This document shows, piece by piece, positions 1 to 10,528 of a stretch of DNA of 64,000 nucleotides. The translations under genes and the position numbers were made by a program. Source of the DNA: Paragonimus westermani (Eukaryota > Platyhelminthes > Trematoda > Plagiorchiida > Troglotrematidae); assembly GCA_008508345.1 (NCBI GenBank), contig QNGE01000148.1, forward strand, positions 122,485-186,484, written 5' to 3'. Every line of letters begins with the position of its first letter. The first letter of the stretch is position 1. The notes beneath the pieces are model-generated. The model had not been told where the DNA came from. It did no database searches and saw only the letters and a list, made by a program, of their open reading frames with translations.

Positions 1-258
1 ATGCTGTTCCCTATTTTGGGTGCTTCTGAAACCCAGCAACTATTGTGTTGACATTTTTATTGTCTCCGGACCCTCAACAGTAGTGACGAGATGAATAGTA
101 TGATAACGAATCGAAACATCGACGCTCAAATCGTATGTGAGACCGCGAGATTCTTAAGGACTCAGTAGATAGCGGCGAACAACCACTAGTGATTGGCTAA
201 CAGCTGGAATCAACAATTTTATACTTACTGATGAGTAGTCGAGGATTTGGTTTATTTT
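1..258. other. No gene or repeat recognised
   Basis: Unremarkable sequence upstream of the first SINE copy. I see no open frame of note and no similarity to the other repeats in the window. Confidence 0.5.
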
Positions 259-335
259 CAAGTTGACCATCACTCACATTCGATCGCAGCGTTCGCATTC
301 AGATAGACTTTGCAGCCAGCCTCTTTCGAAAAGAA

Positions 336-380
336 GCACTAGACTCGAGTTTCGCTCTGATTAGAGCTCATCAGTAATGC
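336..380 (-). ncRNA. Hammerhead ribozyme in SINE copy A
   Basis: Read on the minus strand, all core elements of a type I hammerhead are present: CUGAUGA, GAAA and a GUC cleavage triplet. Stem I pairs GCAUUA with UAGUGC (six pairs, one G-U). Stem II pairs GCUC with GAGC around the loop UAAUCA. Stem III is only A-U and C-G closing UCGA. Predicted cleavage is after the C of GUC. Such a short stem III is typical of satellite and retroelement hammerheads, which often work best as dimers. Activity is inferred from the fold and has not been shown. Confidence 0.85.
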
Positions 381-398
381 ATATCCTTGCCACGGCCG

Positions 399-453
399 GG
401 ATTTGAACTCCGGCCATTCCAATCATGAGGCAACCCTGTTAACCACTGCGCCA
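399..453 (-). promoter_or_regulatory. Internal Pol III A and B boxes of SINE copy A
   Basis: The minus strand carries tggcgcagtgg at 443-453, which fits the eukaryotic A-box consensus, and agttcaaatcc at 399-409, which fits the B box. The spacing of about 33 nt and the flanking stem (gccgg/ccggc type) are those of a degenerate tRNA body. The acceptor stem does not pair convincingly, so this is a tRNA-derived promoter and not a functional tRNA gene. Confidence 0.7.
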
Positions 454-640
454 TTGACCTCACATTAGGCACGACCGAATTGTCAAATGTGAACGCTCAA
501 CCACTCTCGCTTGTGAGCAATGATCAGGTTACCCGATCGTCTCGAGAGGAAATACAGTAACTGTCTTGTTAACTCCAATCGATAACCCCGCGATTAGGAC
601 TTCCGAGACAGGTCGAAATCACTAAACTCATTAAACCTGC

Positions 641-792
641 AAGTTCAAATCCCGGCCGTGGCAAGGATATGCACTACTGATGAGCTCTAATCAGAGCGAA
701 ACTCGAGTCTAGTGCTTCTTTTCGAAAGAGGCTGGCTGCAAAGTCTGTCTGAATGCGAACGCTGCGATTAAATGTGAGTGATGGTCAACTTG
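641..792 (+). mobile_element. SINE copy B, 5'-truncated, inverted next to copy A
   Basis: A plus-strand copy of the 3' portion of the same SINE. It begins inside the B box (agttcaaatc at 642) and runs through the hammerhead to gtcaacttg at 792. It starts exactly where copy A's 5' end stops, so 259-409 and 642-792 are 151-bp inverted arms around a 232-nt spacer. It lacks the A box and the 5' domain, so it is a dead-on-arrival truncated insertion or the product of an inversion. Confidence 0.85.
671..715 (+). ncRNA. Hammerhead ribozyme in SINE copy B
   Basis: The plus strand reads GCACUA, CUGAUGA, a GCUC/GAGC stem II around UAAUCA, GAAA, the short palindromic stem III ACUCGAGU, and the GUC cleavage site followed by UAGUGC. 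Stem I (GCACUA with UAGUGC) is six perfect Watson-Crick pairs. Every conserved core position is canonical, making this the cleanest ribozyme in the window. In the RNA it is preceded by only about 30 nt of SINE sequence because the copy is truncated. Confidence 0.9.
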
Positions 793-2119
793 AAATTTTT
801 ATATTTAATCAAACTGTCAACAGGACAGTGTGCAGCGAAATTTGCCAGACATTAAATAATGTGCTTCAAATTTTTGACCGCTCTACTAGGATAGTTATCG
901 TGTCTGTTTGAAGCAGTCATACAACCTCAGTATTACTCACAAATAAACGTGGCTAGGCCTTCTGTTGCGTTAATTAGGTTACACTCATTGTGAAGTCAGT
1001 GGCAAGGTGATCAGTGGTGTTAACTCCTGAGAACGAGTACGGCAGCACAAATCTGGATCGTGTGGAACATCACCAAGATTGACAAGGTCTAGCACCAGGT
1101 ACTATAGAGCCTGTTGCCTTCTTTTGAGAAGAGCTGGTTAGAAACTTCATGCTACTGTGCTATTTGCGGTCTGGTACCGTTGTTTCAATTTGTATGAACC
1201 AAGATGCTGGGTGTTAACGAGTAAACTGTCAGACAACAAACATTTTACCCCTCTGCTTGTAGTGAATGAGCAGCCCGAACTATTCAGATGTTCACGTTTC
1301 TGAGAGCATTGGACGTTGTTTTTGTTCATCAAAAGAACTGTTTCAGGTGGTTAATTCGGTCATGTAGTTAAATTCGGTATTGTTTCATGATACAAACTAC
1401 ATGTGGCATTTCACTAAGGTCAAAAACAACACTTTTATGGCGAGTCCATACCATTTTCTATCCCACATCACTCATGACCTCGATTTTTGTAGTCATGTCT
1501 ATGACCTACTCTACATGTTGTTCATCTGTTGCTTTCTGAATATGTATATTAAGAATTGTACACATTTGCAGGATAGCTAAGACGTGTGTCCCCCTGCAAT
1601 GTGGTATATTGTGGGCATTTCGTTAATATGATCACCCTGTATCATTCAGACGTTAGCAGTAAAATTGTTTCATTTTGATCCGGTTCTTTCAAACTACAGT
1701 TCTATATCCTTATCGTAGTTCGGGAACGGGTAGCTGCTGCTGGAATGGATTAAGTAACCTTGTTAACGGCGTTTTCTAAATGGCTAGTAATTGAACCAAT
1801 CTTTTTTAGTTGCTGTTGATATGAAGATATCAAAATCTGAAATTTCTCCTCTCGAAGTACCTATTAAAGCACTGTGATTGTCACAATTGAGTTAAAGCTT
1901 CCTGTGAACACTAACTTAACCACTAATCAGGATAGCGTGTAACCAATCGTTTAGACCCGACAAACCATCCAATTTCACTTTGAATACAGTGGGATCGTTT
2001 ACTGTCGGTCCGTCACAATTCATCTCAGGATAATGTCGATTTTGCTAGCATACTTGCCCCAAAAGCAGAAGGTCAGAAATTTAGCTGTCTAGTTAATGCT
2101 GGGCTTTACAGTACATCCC
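793..2119. other. No gene recognised
   Basis: Only short open frames (up to 66 codons) without recognisable domains. No repeat shared with the rest of the window was noticed. Confidence 0.5.
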
Positions 2120-2184
2120 ATGCAAAAGCTACACATTTCCGAATGCGAATATTACGATCGAATGTGGATGGTGGTCAATGTGAA
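2120..2184 (+). mobile_element. SINE 3'-tail fragment, decayed
   Basis: The stretch gaatgcgaat (2141-2150) followed by acgatcgaatgtg and ggtcaatgtgaa matches the 3' tail of the SINE with scattered substitutions. The hammerhead and tRNA-like parts are missing or unrecognisable. This is an old, severely truncated copy. Confidence 0.55.
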
Positions 2185-5100
2185 CCGCAAAAATACACTC
2201 TTTTGAAGCCGCTCTTCGAAAGGTCTATTTGCATGTATAAACTGAACTCCACCATGGAGATTATTCTGCCTTTCCTGATCTTGTTCGCAAATCATTCTCG
2301 AAATTTGTTTACTCCGTAGAATATCTCACGTGGCTCGTATCCAGTTCTCAATTTGAGTGAAACCAACTCAACAGTTTGGTATGATCACCAATGCAGTTTA
2401 GGTAATACTATCAGTCCATCTAGTAATTAGGTTCGTGCAAAACATAGTGTAATGAGCAAAAACACACAAAAAACAAACTTTTTTTACAACTAAGTTGACA
2501 CCACATGCACTAGCCATATATCTGCTGCAAACTGACAATATAGCCGTCACTTCACTGACTTCCAACTGATGGTAATTATTATCACAGAGATGTTTATTTT
2601 TTGTTCAAATGCATCTTAGTAGCCTTGTTTTAATACACATGTGTGTACGCATGTGCTGCGCCTCGGGTTATTGTACATACACACACACACACACTGTAGG
2701 TTTGGGATCCGGTGATTCACCCGAAATACAATAAACAGTTTTCAGGGGGTACAAACACTAGAACGATGTATTCACCTGTTTTTACTGAGCGATCCCATTG
2801 TGTCCCGATTCATGCACACTGAGGTGTTGGTTCGTTCGATGTTTTGACTTTATGTGTTTAACAAGTTTCGACGACAAACTATATGGCAGAAAAACGAAGT
2901 TGGCATTTAAGCAGTAATTTTACTCAGTTTAAGACAAATAATCTGAAATGGTCATCTCAGAGGTGTAAACAAATGTTTAAAATTGGCCTTAACTTGTGAA
3001 TACTTTCGCTGCTATATCCAGTGATGTGTTAACCAAAAGTTGACGTAGCTCGATGGAATATTGATTAAGGACAATTTAATCAGTTGACATTTTAATGGCG
3101 TTTTACAATCTTTGGTTGGCTGTTGAAAGTGTACTATTACCATGATAGGATGAAAATCGTGTTTTTGATAAAGTTTGCTCTTCACTTGACCATAAGTTAT
3201 CGTGACTGACCAAACTGACGATTTAAAGAAATCCAATAGCAAGCTCAAGAACATTTATTGTGAATATTAATGAAGAACTATAAACACATGGGTTGCTAGT
3301 GTTGATTATCTGCAATCTGCCTACTCATACACTACGAAACACATGCAGAAGAGTAATTCAAAAACTCTTGGGATTTTGTGGGTTTGTATCTATCTCACAA
3401 ACCGATCGATTGTAACATTGCACTGACCCTTTCTCATGTGCTGTTTATTCGTTTCCTTGTGAAAGACTACCTACATCATTTTTTTAATCAAATCAATGTC
3501 CTAATCTGGCCGGAGGTAGTGAATCAGAGCACGATGTGTGAGAGTATACTCCGGGTTCTGTCAGTTCGTACGGGGCCAGAACGAATATGTTATGTTGTCC
3601 ACACATGTGATCATTCTGACAATCATCCAGTCAGAAAGCGAAACTTTTTTATTCAAGGGGGACAAAGTGCCAACGGTTAGTAAGAGAACCAAGTGTAACC
3701 GGTGTGTGGAAAGAACTACATCGATCGCCTGCGACATGGGGAACTCGCTAATGCCCCGAAAAATGGAATAATGGGTTTTGGGCTACACTCTATCCTCGTC
3801 TGTGAATATGGCATGCAGATGAATAATCTCCTTTGCAGACGGATCTGCCTACACTGAACACTGTTTGAGAAACTGTTGTAAATCCTCGAATCACTAGGCT
3901 GGTTCTTTCAGGGTATAATACTGCGACTGATCGAAATTGGATTCTCCTCCCCGTACTAATTAACCCAGAAAATCTGAGTGCCGAACATAGCGTGGCGGTC
4001 CATGTGAATTGCGCGTAAGACAAACCAAACGACGGGTGGGAAAAGCAACTTTGTTCCGCTCCAACAACGTGTGCGACAAAGAGGAAATTGCGTGGTATTT
4101 ATAGGGTGCATAGCGACATACAAATACTCTCAAACCAGAAAATCGAAGAACAGACACCAAGACAGCCACCAATGAGCATAGTGGAATAAAGGTGAAACAG
4201 GTAAAACTATGGTGAAAGTTACCCTCCGAATGTTCACGACTTTTCCGTCTTTTCTGATTGGATAACATCATTTTCTCGAGGGAGGAGGTGGCTTTGGACT
4301 GGAAAAGGTTTCTTCTAACGGAAAAGCGCTTTACAAGATCTTTACATTGAGAAAGAAACCATCAACATTGTGATCTTGAGTGCTTAGTTCTTTCTTGTTG
4401 TGTTCACTGTTGTACTGCACGGTACTCACTGAAAAATCTTTTACCCAACAGGTGACATCCTGATTTGCAACGACGCTAGGTGTCGTTATATTTCAATAAT
4501 CAAAAGAGGGAGTGCGAAATTCATATCATTTTTCCTCTGTTGAACACCTCGTTTTGAGTCATTTCACTATTAATTCCAAACGTTTAGTAGGGGAACGAAG
4601 CTGATCTAGCACAAAGGCGATACTTCTTAACTGTGAGGGTGAACGTACGGAAAGAACTCGGATCGTCAGAAACATTTGAGTGATTTTGTTGGAACATCTA
4701 GGACTAGACCCTTACTTCAGTCGCGCGGACTATTACGTAACTAGTGTGTGTTTCGTTCATCTACTGCGACCTTGAATATTCTCACCCGCTTTGGCGATTT
4801 CATGAAACCGATTGACGTAGTCGTCTAACCTGAACATCCTCGATATGGACAAGCTTCAAACAGTACCACACGCAGTGAACTAGCATGGTTTTCACGCAAA
4901 CAACTCGGTAGTGTCTACAAATATTACGAAGGTTAGTAGATCAGAGAAAGCTTTGTTATTCAGCCCCTTGACCCCTCCAGTCCTATTCGACGACGATGCG
5001 TCTTCAAATCGTGGTGTTATTTGGAGTACCCAGCTTCATCTCTTTCGAAAACTACGAGATTAAGAGCTGTTCAATCACTTGAAAGATGACCTCATGAGAA

Positions 5101-5570
5101 TGTTGAGGATTTCGTTTTGCAAGTTTAGGACTATCAACGGCCGCGAGTTGATTGCTGTGAAAGTTCTGCTGTTGTAATAATGAAACAACCAGTAACCTTC
5201 GGTGCACTTCCGTTATTAGAAAGCTTGTTTGAGATGCAAGACACTTTACCTGTTTAACAAATGAATACAAATTTCATTTGGTAGAAGGATAGCGTGTTCG
5301 CTTTCCACGAACGTGTAGCACGGTCGCGGTTCATTTGCTGACCACGTGACTCATGTGACACGTGCCGAATATTCACTGGCCGTCAACTCCAGTGGGTTCA
5401 ACTAGTTCGTTACATACACATCAAGCTTTGTTTTTCTGATGTAAACGTCTAAACCTAGGGCGACTCAAAACAACAGCAACAACAATAAGAACAACTTATA
5501 TGGCGTGAATGACACTGCCATTCAGGATATCACTTGAAATTTCAAAACGCTGATTTATACCGACTCATAT
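2185..5570. other. No gene recognised; small AC microsatellite
   Basis: An (AC)8 run lies at 2679-2694. Overlapping ORFs around 3378-4271 on both strands reach 103 codons but show no domain, signal or repeat that I recognise, and they look like chance openings in alternate frames. Confidence 0.45.
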
Positions 5571-5856
5571 TGTAACATGCAGGCCAGCCGACTCTACTCT
5601 GGATGCCCGTGACTTCGCGGACCAACCTTCGGGCAACGTGGACGCACCAGGGGACAGCGCTCTTCCGAAGTAGGGGTTCGAACAACAGTTCTGAAAAGAG
5701 AAACAATACGAACAAACATGAGCCGAAGGCCCAGTAAGCCATGCACACGACTTACACAAACGACAGTTAAAACGGCACCGACAACACAGCAGCACGCCCC
5801 GTTACACAACTCGAATTCAATCCGTGCGCGCTCGCTGGTTTCGGTTGCGCGTTACA
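5571..5856 (-). repeat. Candidate 3' LTR
   Basis: The minus strand begins TGTAAC (5856) and ends GTTACA (5571), giving six-base terminal inverted repeats as expected for an LTR of 286 bp. A second TGTAAC begins at 5806, so a 236-bp LTR is an alternative. The matching 5' LTR survives only as its last 21 bp, so the start cannot be settled by LTR-LTR alignment. Confidence 0.5.
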
Positions 5857-6148
5857 CAGCTCCCCTCTTCGTAAAGCACAGTCCCCGGTGCTCCAAACCT
5901 TCTACAAACCGGCTGGTGCTCATGTTGCCAGGTTGGATAAAGTGCATCCGGGCCCTCCGCCCGTTTTCTCGTAGCTTCCTTTTTTTCTCTAATTTTTTTT
6001 TCATCTCGACACCTTTTCCCTTAACCCAGATAATATTCTCCTTTCTGATACCTCTGAACACCATTACGCTACTTCTCTATTGACTTCAGTACCCGTTTTA
6101 TTCTTCGCGACTCGATTATTTTTATATCGGCACTTCTTTTTTCATCCT

Positions 6149-6161
6149 GGCAGGGTCGCCA
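6149..6161 (-). other. Primer-binding site of LTR remnant
   Basis: On the minus strand TGGCGACCCTGCC lies three bases after the GTTACA end of the partial 5' LTR. Placement and the leading TGG are those of a tRNA primer-binding site. The primer tRNA was not identified. Confidence 0.55.
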
Positions 6162-6185
6162 AAATGTAACATGCAGGCCAGCCGA

Positions 6186-8995
6186 ATCCACTATATATTC
6201 AGCCAGACCTAACGATAAACAGGGTTCCGAATGTATTCTGCCTAACCCTTTCCACTGATAAGTGCTGCCAATTTGAGAATTTCTACATAGCGGCTAACAG
6301 CTAAGCTCCACCCGAGCTAAAGAGTTTGCGTAGGTGATCAATCAAATATGACTAGACCGAAGAATCGCAAACAAAACCAAATTTATCTTCCCACAAATCT
6401 TGAAAAGCTGAACTATGGTGATATCACGGGAACAGTAAAACGGTTAACTGGCTTAAGCAACCGAAAGCCTAAATCCATAAGTTAATGCTGCAAAGAAATC
6501 ATGTAGAATCAGTGATCATAATTCCTACTAGGATATGAACAGTTCGATTGATTCTGTTGTTGTGTTTAAAACAAATCTAAAGCTAAAATCACCCTAGATA
6601 CCTGGACCAAAAGAAGTGTTTTATTTATTCAGGAAAAAATGAATTCCTGTTTCAGCTTCACCAAGTATGTCACCATTTGTTCTAAAGTTTTTCTGAAAAT
6701 TAATTTACTGATAATTAGCAAAATGCTAGTGTCATGCTTGCACACTGAGGAAACTTTCTGCGTTCTAGATTCATTGTTTGTGTGTCTGTACTCTAAATAG
6801 ACATGTATTTTGCCTGCAATATTGTAAGCTTATGCACATTTCAAGAGAACAGAAAGTGGCTGTCTTTTCAAGTTTTTTTTCAAATCCTGGAACCTTTTTA
6901 CAACGATATTTGAGTGATCATTCTGTATTTTATATTAATGCGTTTATTACGGTAGCTAGGAAATGTTAGTTTTCACGTTTTTGAGATTCAACTGCACGTC
7001 CTTTCGTTATCACAATATGTATTTTTGTCGTGCTTATTGTTAAGCCTTTCACTAATTATTTTCTTGTTTACCACCGACAATATTGTTTTTTTCCACAGGC
7101 GCGTTTCTGTGTTTTATGCGGCCGATATAGCCTAATAACCATACGAAACAGCCTTCTGTGGAATTTTTTATTTACAAACTGGCATACACAATATTTTCAC
7201 CTTTGCAGTTCACTTCACAATTATGAGAAACGTAAGTGTGAGCAGTGGTTGTCGGATACAATCTACCCACCAAAGGATTATTATTGCACATGTAGCTGAA
7301 TGAAAGGTAGTGGCTTTCCTGTATTGAATTTGAGACAAATGAAACACCTGCGTTCTGCAGTTCGAAAATTAAATTTCTGGTGAAGTATTTGAAACGATAT
7401 TTCACAAGAGTTAGCTGTCAACTTCAATAGTGGTTCCGACCGAAAACTGAAGCAATTTTTTGGGTAGTGTAATAGCATGATTATTTTCAATATTTGATTC
7501 AAAAATTGCCTCAAGACACCTGTAGTCACCATAGTCTGCTTTGCAGGTGGCGCAACAGGGATGGCCAACTACCGTGACCCATCATGAGCCTCTCATTTTT
7601 GAAAATGCTCTTAGGTTTAATACGAAGATCTGGTTTGATAAATTGAATTTGCTTCATTAAGTCGAATTCTGATAATTCCGGGCAGCTGAATGCAGCATAC
7701 TAGTGAATTCTCACGGAATCAGCACAGTGGAAGTTGATGCGGTCAGCGCTAAGTCTCATTTATCCCACACCCATTTTTTTTAAAGTGTATGGGTTCAAGT
7801 AGGTCTGAATCGGTTTAGTCATGCAGTGATTATTCTATCAACTTTTAAGCGAGTTACTAGGCATAGCAATCGCTGGTTGATATGAATTCGCAATGCAATA
7901 TCCAATGTCACAGACAATCAGTGGTTTATGACATTGTGTGAAAATGGAATAATTTTTATTGCAAATTTTCGGTTGTATATCAAAGTCTGTGGGCTACTAC
8001 TAGATAATTATGTGACTTGTATGATAAGAACGGTGATGACACTTTCAAGGATTATTTGCTGCAGCAAAACAGTGGAGTCAAAGTGAACAAGACAGGCTTT
8101 GACAAAACCATTTTCGAGCAACACAGTGACGAAACTTCAGAATTTTTCTCCAAAGGATAAGTTTTAATGACCAAGAAATGAATTGGTCTTGAATCACTTC
8201 GATGAAACAATCGTACTGTTGAAGCTGCGAAACAAAACAGCATCCGAACCTTTTCAAAAAGGAGACTGGAAGTTGATGACTAATGTACATCAAGATCTTC
8301 AGAAATATCAACAATTCACTCCGAAAGATCAAAGAACACACATTGTAGGCTAAACTGGGCTATTCACTGAGTAGACTTCTTTGCTGGGTTACGTCATACA
8401 CTCTGTTTTAGGGTCAATCATGTTTAGCCGTTCCCGTGGCTGAGTCGTTTTCCTGGTTCACATTATGCACGACACATCGCACCGCGTTCGAAATCAAAGA
8501 AGCGATCAGTCTACACGTTTTGAGTGAGAAAACCAAAATGCTGGATTTCCGAACATCTAAGCCTATTCAAAGCACAACAAAGTTCTTTGTTTTTCCTCAC
8601 TCGAGCAATCTAACTTAGGAATTACACGGCTTTCGTGGAAGACCTACAGACTAAAGTCATCATATATCATAGTAAAACACAACACGTGAGTGGAGGCGGA
8701 GAAAAACAACTTACACCTAGGACAAATAACTTGAGCATTCCCTAATGTTGGATGAAGCAGGTAATAAACGGCCAATTAGAGAGTAGAACACTATGAGCAC
8801 AATGGAATTTGTTCGACTTTAAGCCAACATGAGTCACTGTTTACGTCTGACGACATAAGATTTCCAACCCTCGCATTTTTGCAAGTTCATTAAAAAAGGC
8901 GACTATTACCTGTTATTCAGGTACACGATTATTAAGGTGGGGTGATAGGGGTGAAAACTGCTTTCTCCATGATTTTCTAAAAAAGGTCTGCAACA
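6186..8995. other. No gene recognised
   Basis: AT-rich sequence with overlapping ORFs of up to 95 codons on both strands (7030-7568, 8052-8341). None has a recognisable motif, and none continues into a plausible exon on either side. Confidence 0.45.
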
Positions 8996-9167
8996 AATTT
9001 AAGACAAACAGTTTTTCCATTTGTCTATTTTCCTGTAACCGATACGAATAACCAATAATAATCAGTGACCAGTAACCGACACGCTTAACCAGTAATAATC
9101 AGTAACCAGTAATTTAAGACTAACTGTTCTTCCATTTATCTATTCTCCAGTGACCGACACGAATAAC
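8996..9167. repeat. Tandem duplication, period 115 bp, two copies
   Basis: The segment aatttaagac...gaataac occurs at 8996-9052 and again at 9111-9167 with a few substitutions. The spacer between them contains two shorter copies of an ataatcagt(g/a)accagtaa motif, so it looks like a nested minisatellite. There are no coding signs. Confidence 0.7.
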
Positions 9168-10194
9168 TATCCTGTTGACTGAGTACAAGAATCGATGGAA
9201 AAAAGATATATCCCACTCGAAGACCTGCTGTCTGAATTCATGCTGCCCAGGAGGGTTTTGATCCAACATTGATTGATGCGTGCCAACAAGAAAGCAGCTG
9301 TTGTCGCTGGCAGAAAAGTGTGAAAGAAATTAGAACCCAAACCCCATTGCAGCTGTTCGTTATGCTTCCAGCAAGAAGGAGGCCATATTTTCGCGGATTT
9401 GGCAGACGGGAGTACATTGTTCAAGAGTGGTTGCTGCTCAGGATGACAAAATGGGCGAATACAGTTTAGGTTGACCTTCCATTCTATACAAGAATCCTAC
9501 GGAGTAAAAGCGAGTGTCATATAACTACATTTTATGTTTATGTTTGGGTGGTAAAGGTCATATAATTGAATTTTTGACAAAAAATATCTTTTGCAATGAA
9601 AAGCTTTAGATCGTGAAGCGTCATTTTTCAGTCAAAACGTTTTCATCCATTGGAGCTGCCTGTTATTCTCTGCTAACACTGAAACAGGATATAGCTCCGA
9701 ACACTTATTCGGTTCTAGTGGATTTTTCTTGTTATGGTCCAAATCGATTCTGGAGAAGTACTACGCACAGAGTGCTGTGACAGTATGCAGTCAGACTATG
9801 CTCCAATCAATTATTCCTGTGGTGATATTTTCCCTTGTGCTTCTCTTTAATCGTCTGATGTTTTCAGCTGCAAAGACAAATCGGCAATCCAACCAGTTGA
9901 CCTGCCCATTGAACTGTGTCAATGATATGCCAAATCTAATTGTCTCGCGGCCATCCAGGGTATCAAAGCTCACCAAATATGATCGATCAACAGTACACGT
10001 TTAATATGGCGCCATTCCGGGAAGGCCACTGACGCAATATCAAGCGACAAATGTCAAGTAATATACACGTGCGAGTGATGTGCCGTGGTCCATTAATAAA
10101 GTACTGACAGTAATTAAAAACACGTGTGATACCGCCACTTAGGACGTGGTACGATAGCTGGATGTGTTTCAAAACTTCATCAGTGCAGGAGAAA
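9168..10194. other. No gene recognised
   Basis: ORFs of up to 91 codons (9729-10004 plus, 9791-9976 minus) overlap in opposite strands and show nothing recognisable. Confidence 0.45.
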
Positions 10195-10528
10195 GGCATA
10201 CGTTGCGATATATTGATACTTCGTTTACTCACATCAGTTGCAAATGTATAACATGCAAGTTATATATGACAGACAAAGAGATAGACGGAGTGTAGGCACG
10301 TACACAATCACATCACTTGTTAGGTCACCAACATCACGGCAACCCTACCGGTTGCTTTAACTACATCTGTGCTGCTGAGTTCCAGTCAACATAGTTTCGG
10401 GTCCTGATGGCATAACAGAATTCTGAATGATCTTAATGGGACACCCTGGTGACCTGTTGTCATGAGGTGTCTGGCAGTCGATGTTGCGGGGATTCGAGCA
10501 ACGGATTCACTGGTTTGAGAATGTTGTG
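10195..10528 (-). mobile_element. Penelope-like element family A, 3' relic
   Basis: On the minus strand this stretch aligns along its length with the 3' end of the family A PLE at 29665-29990. The upper part translates, in one minus frame, to a decayed piece of the GIY-YIG endonuclease C-terminus (TARHLMTTGHQGVPLRSF, then RILLCHQDPKL and a stop), matching AKHL...DPVNSFKILLRNRNPKL in the other copy. The lower part is the 3' untranslated repeat, including a mutated hammerhead. The RT domain is absent, as expected for a 5'-truncated insertion. Confidence 0.75.
10202..10244 (-). ncRNA. Decayed hammerhead-like motif in PLE-A relic
   Basis: Homologous to 29672-29714. Stem I (UUGC and neighbours against GCAA) is partly kept, but the core is damaged: A9 is changed (CUGAUGU) and GAAA reads GAAG. 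It is almost certainly inactive. Its value is as an independent copy for comparing the family. Confidence 0.5.

Larger units (their letters stand above)
259..640 (-). mobile_element. SINE copy A, full length, tRNA-like with hammerhead
   Basis: A 382-bp non-coding retroelement read on the minus strand. It aligns end to end with the plus-strand copy at 59243-59623 (381 bp), which defines the ends: it starts gcaggtttaatgag at 640 and ends gtcaacttg at 259. Order of parts on the minus strand: a 5' domain of about 187 nt of unknown origin; a tRNA-like region with an A box (443-453, tggcgcagtgg) and a B box (399-409, agttcaaatcc) spaced as in tRNA genes; a hammerhead ribozyme (336-380); and a 3' tail of about 77 nt with no poly(A). 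It encodes no protein, so it would need a partner reverse transcriptase; which one is unknown. It abuts copy B in inverted orientation. The SINE class is inferred from the Pol III boxes and repeated copies. Confidence 0.85.
5571..6185 (-). mobile_element. LTR retrotransposon remnant (5' LTR end, leader, 3' LTR)
   Basis: An identical 21-bp sequence beginning tgtaacatgc occurs at 5571-5591 and 6165-6185. Read on the minus strand, each copy ends in GTTACA, an LTR-like terminus. The copy at 6165 is followed, after TTT, by TGGCGACCCTGCC (6161-6149), a sequence starting TGG as primer-binding sites do. The order on the minus strand is therefore the last 21 bp of a 5' LTR, the primer-binding site, a purine-rich leader with an open frame (6064-5852, Lys/Arg-rich start) that may be the beginning of gag, and then a 3' LTR ending at 5571. 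The body (gag-pol) is deleted. The family cannot be fixed; a Ty3/gypsy type is likely from the PBS style. This block is also visibly more GC-rich than its surroundings. Confidence 0.6.

Noticed and set aside
399..453. A possible tRNA gene at the SINE A/B boxes
   Set aside because: The acceptor stem does not pair and the sequence continues into the ribozyme; it recurs as part of a dispersed repeat, so it is a tRNA-derived promoter and not a tRNA gene.
2679..2694. CRISPR-like or satellite array
   Set aside because: Only a simple (AC)8 microsatellite; no spaced repeats of CRISPR type anywhere in the window.
5718..6083. 121-codon plus-strand ORF
   Set aside because: It is antisense to the LTR remnant's leader and LTR, and its pyrimidine-rich end is the complement of the purine-rich leader.
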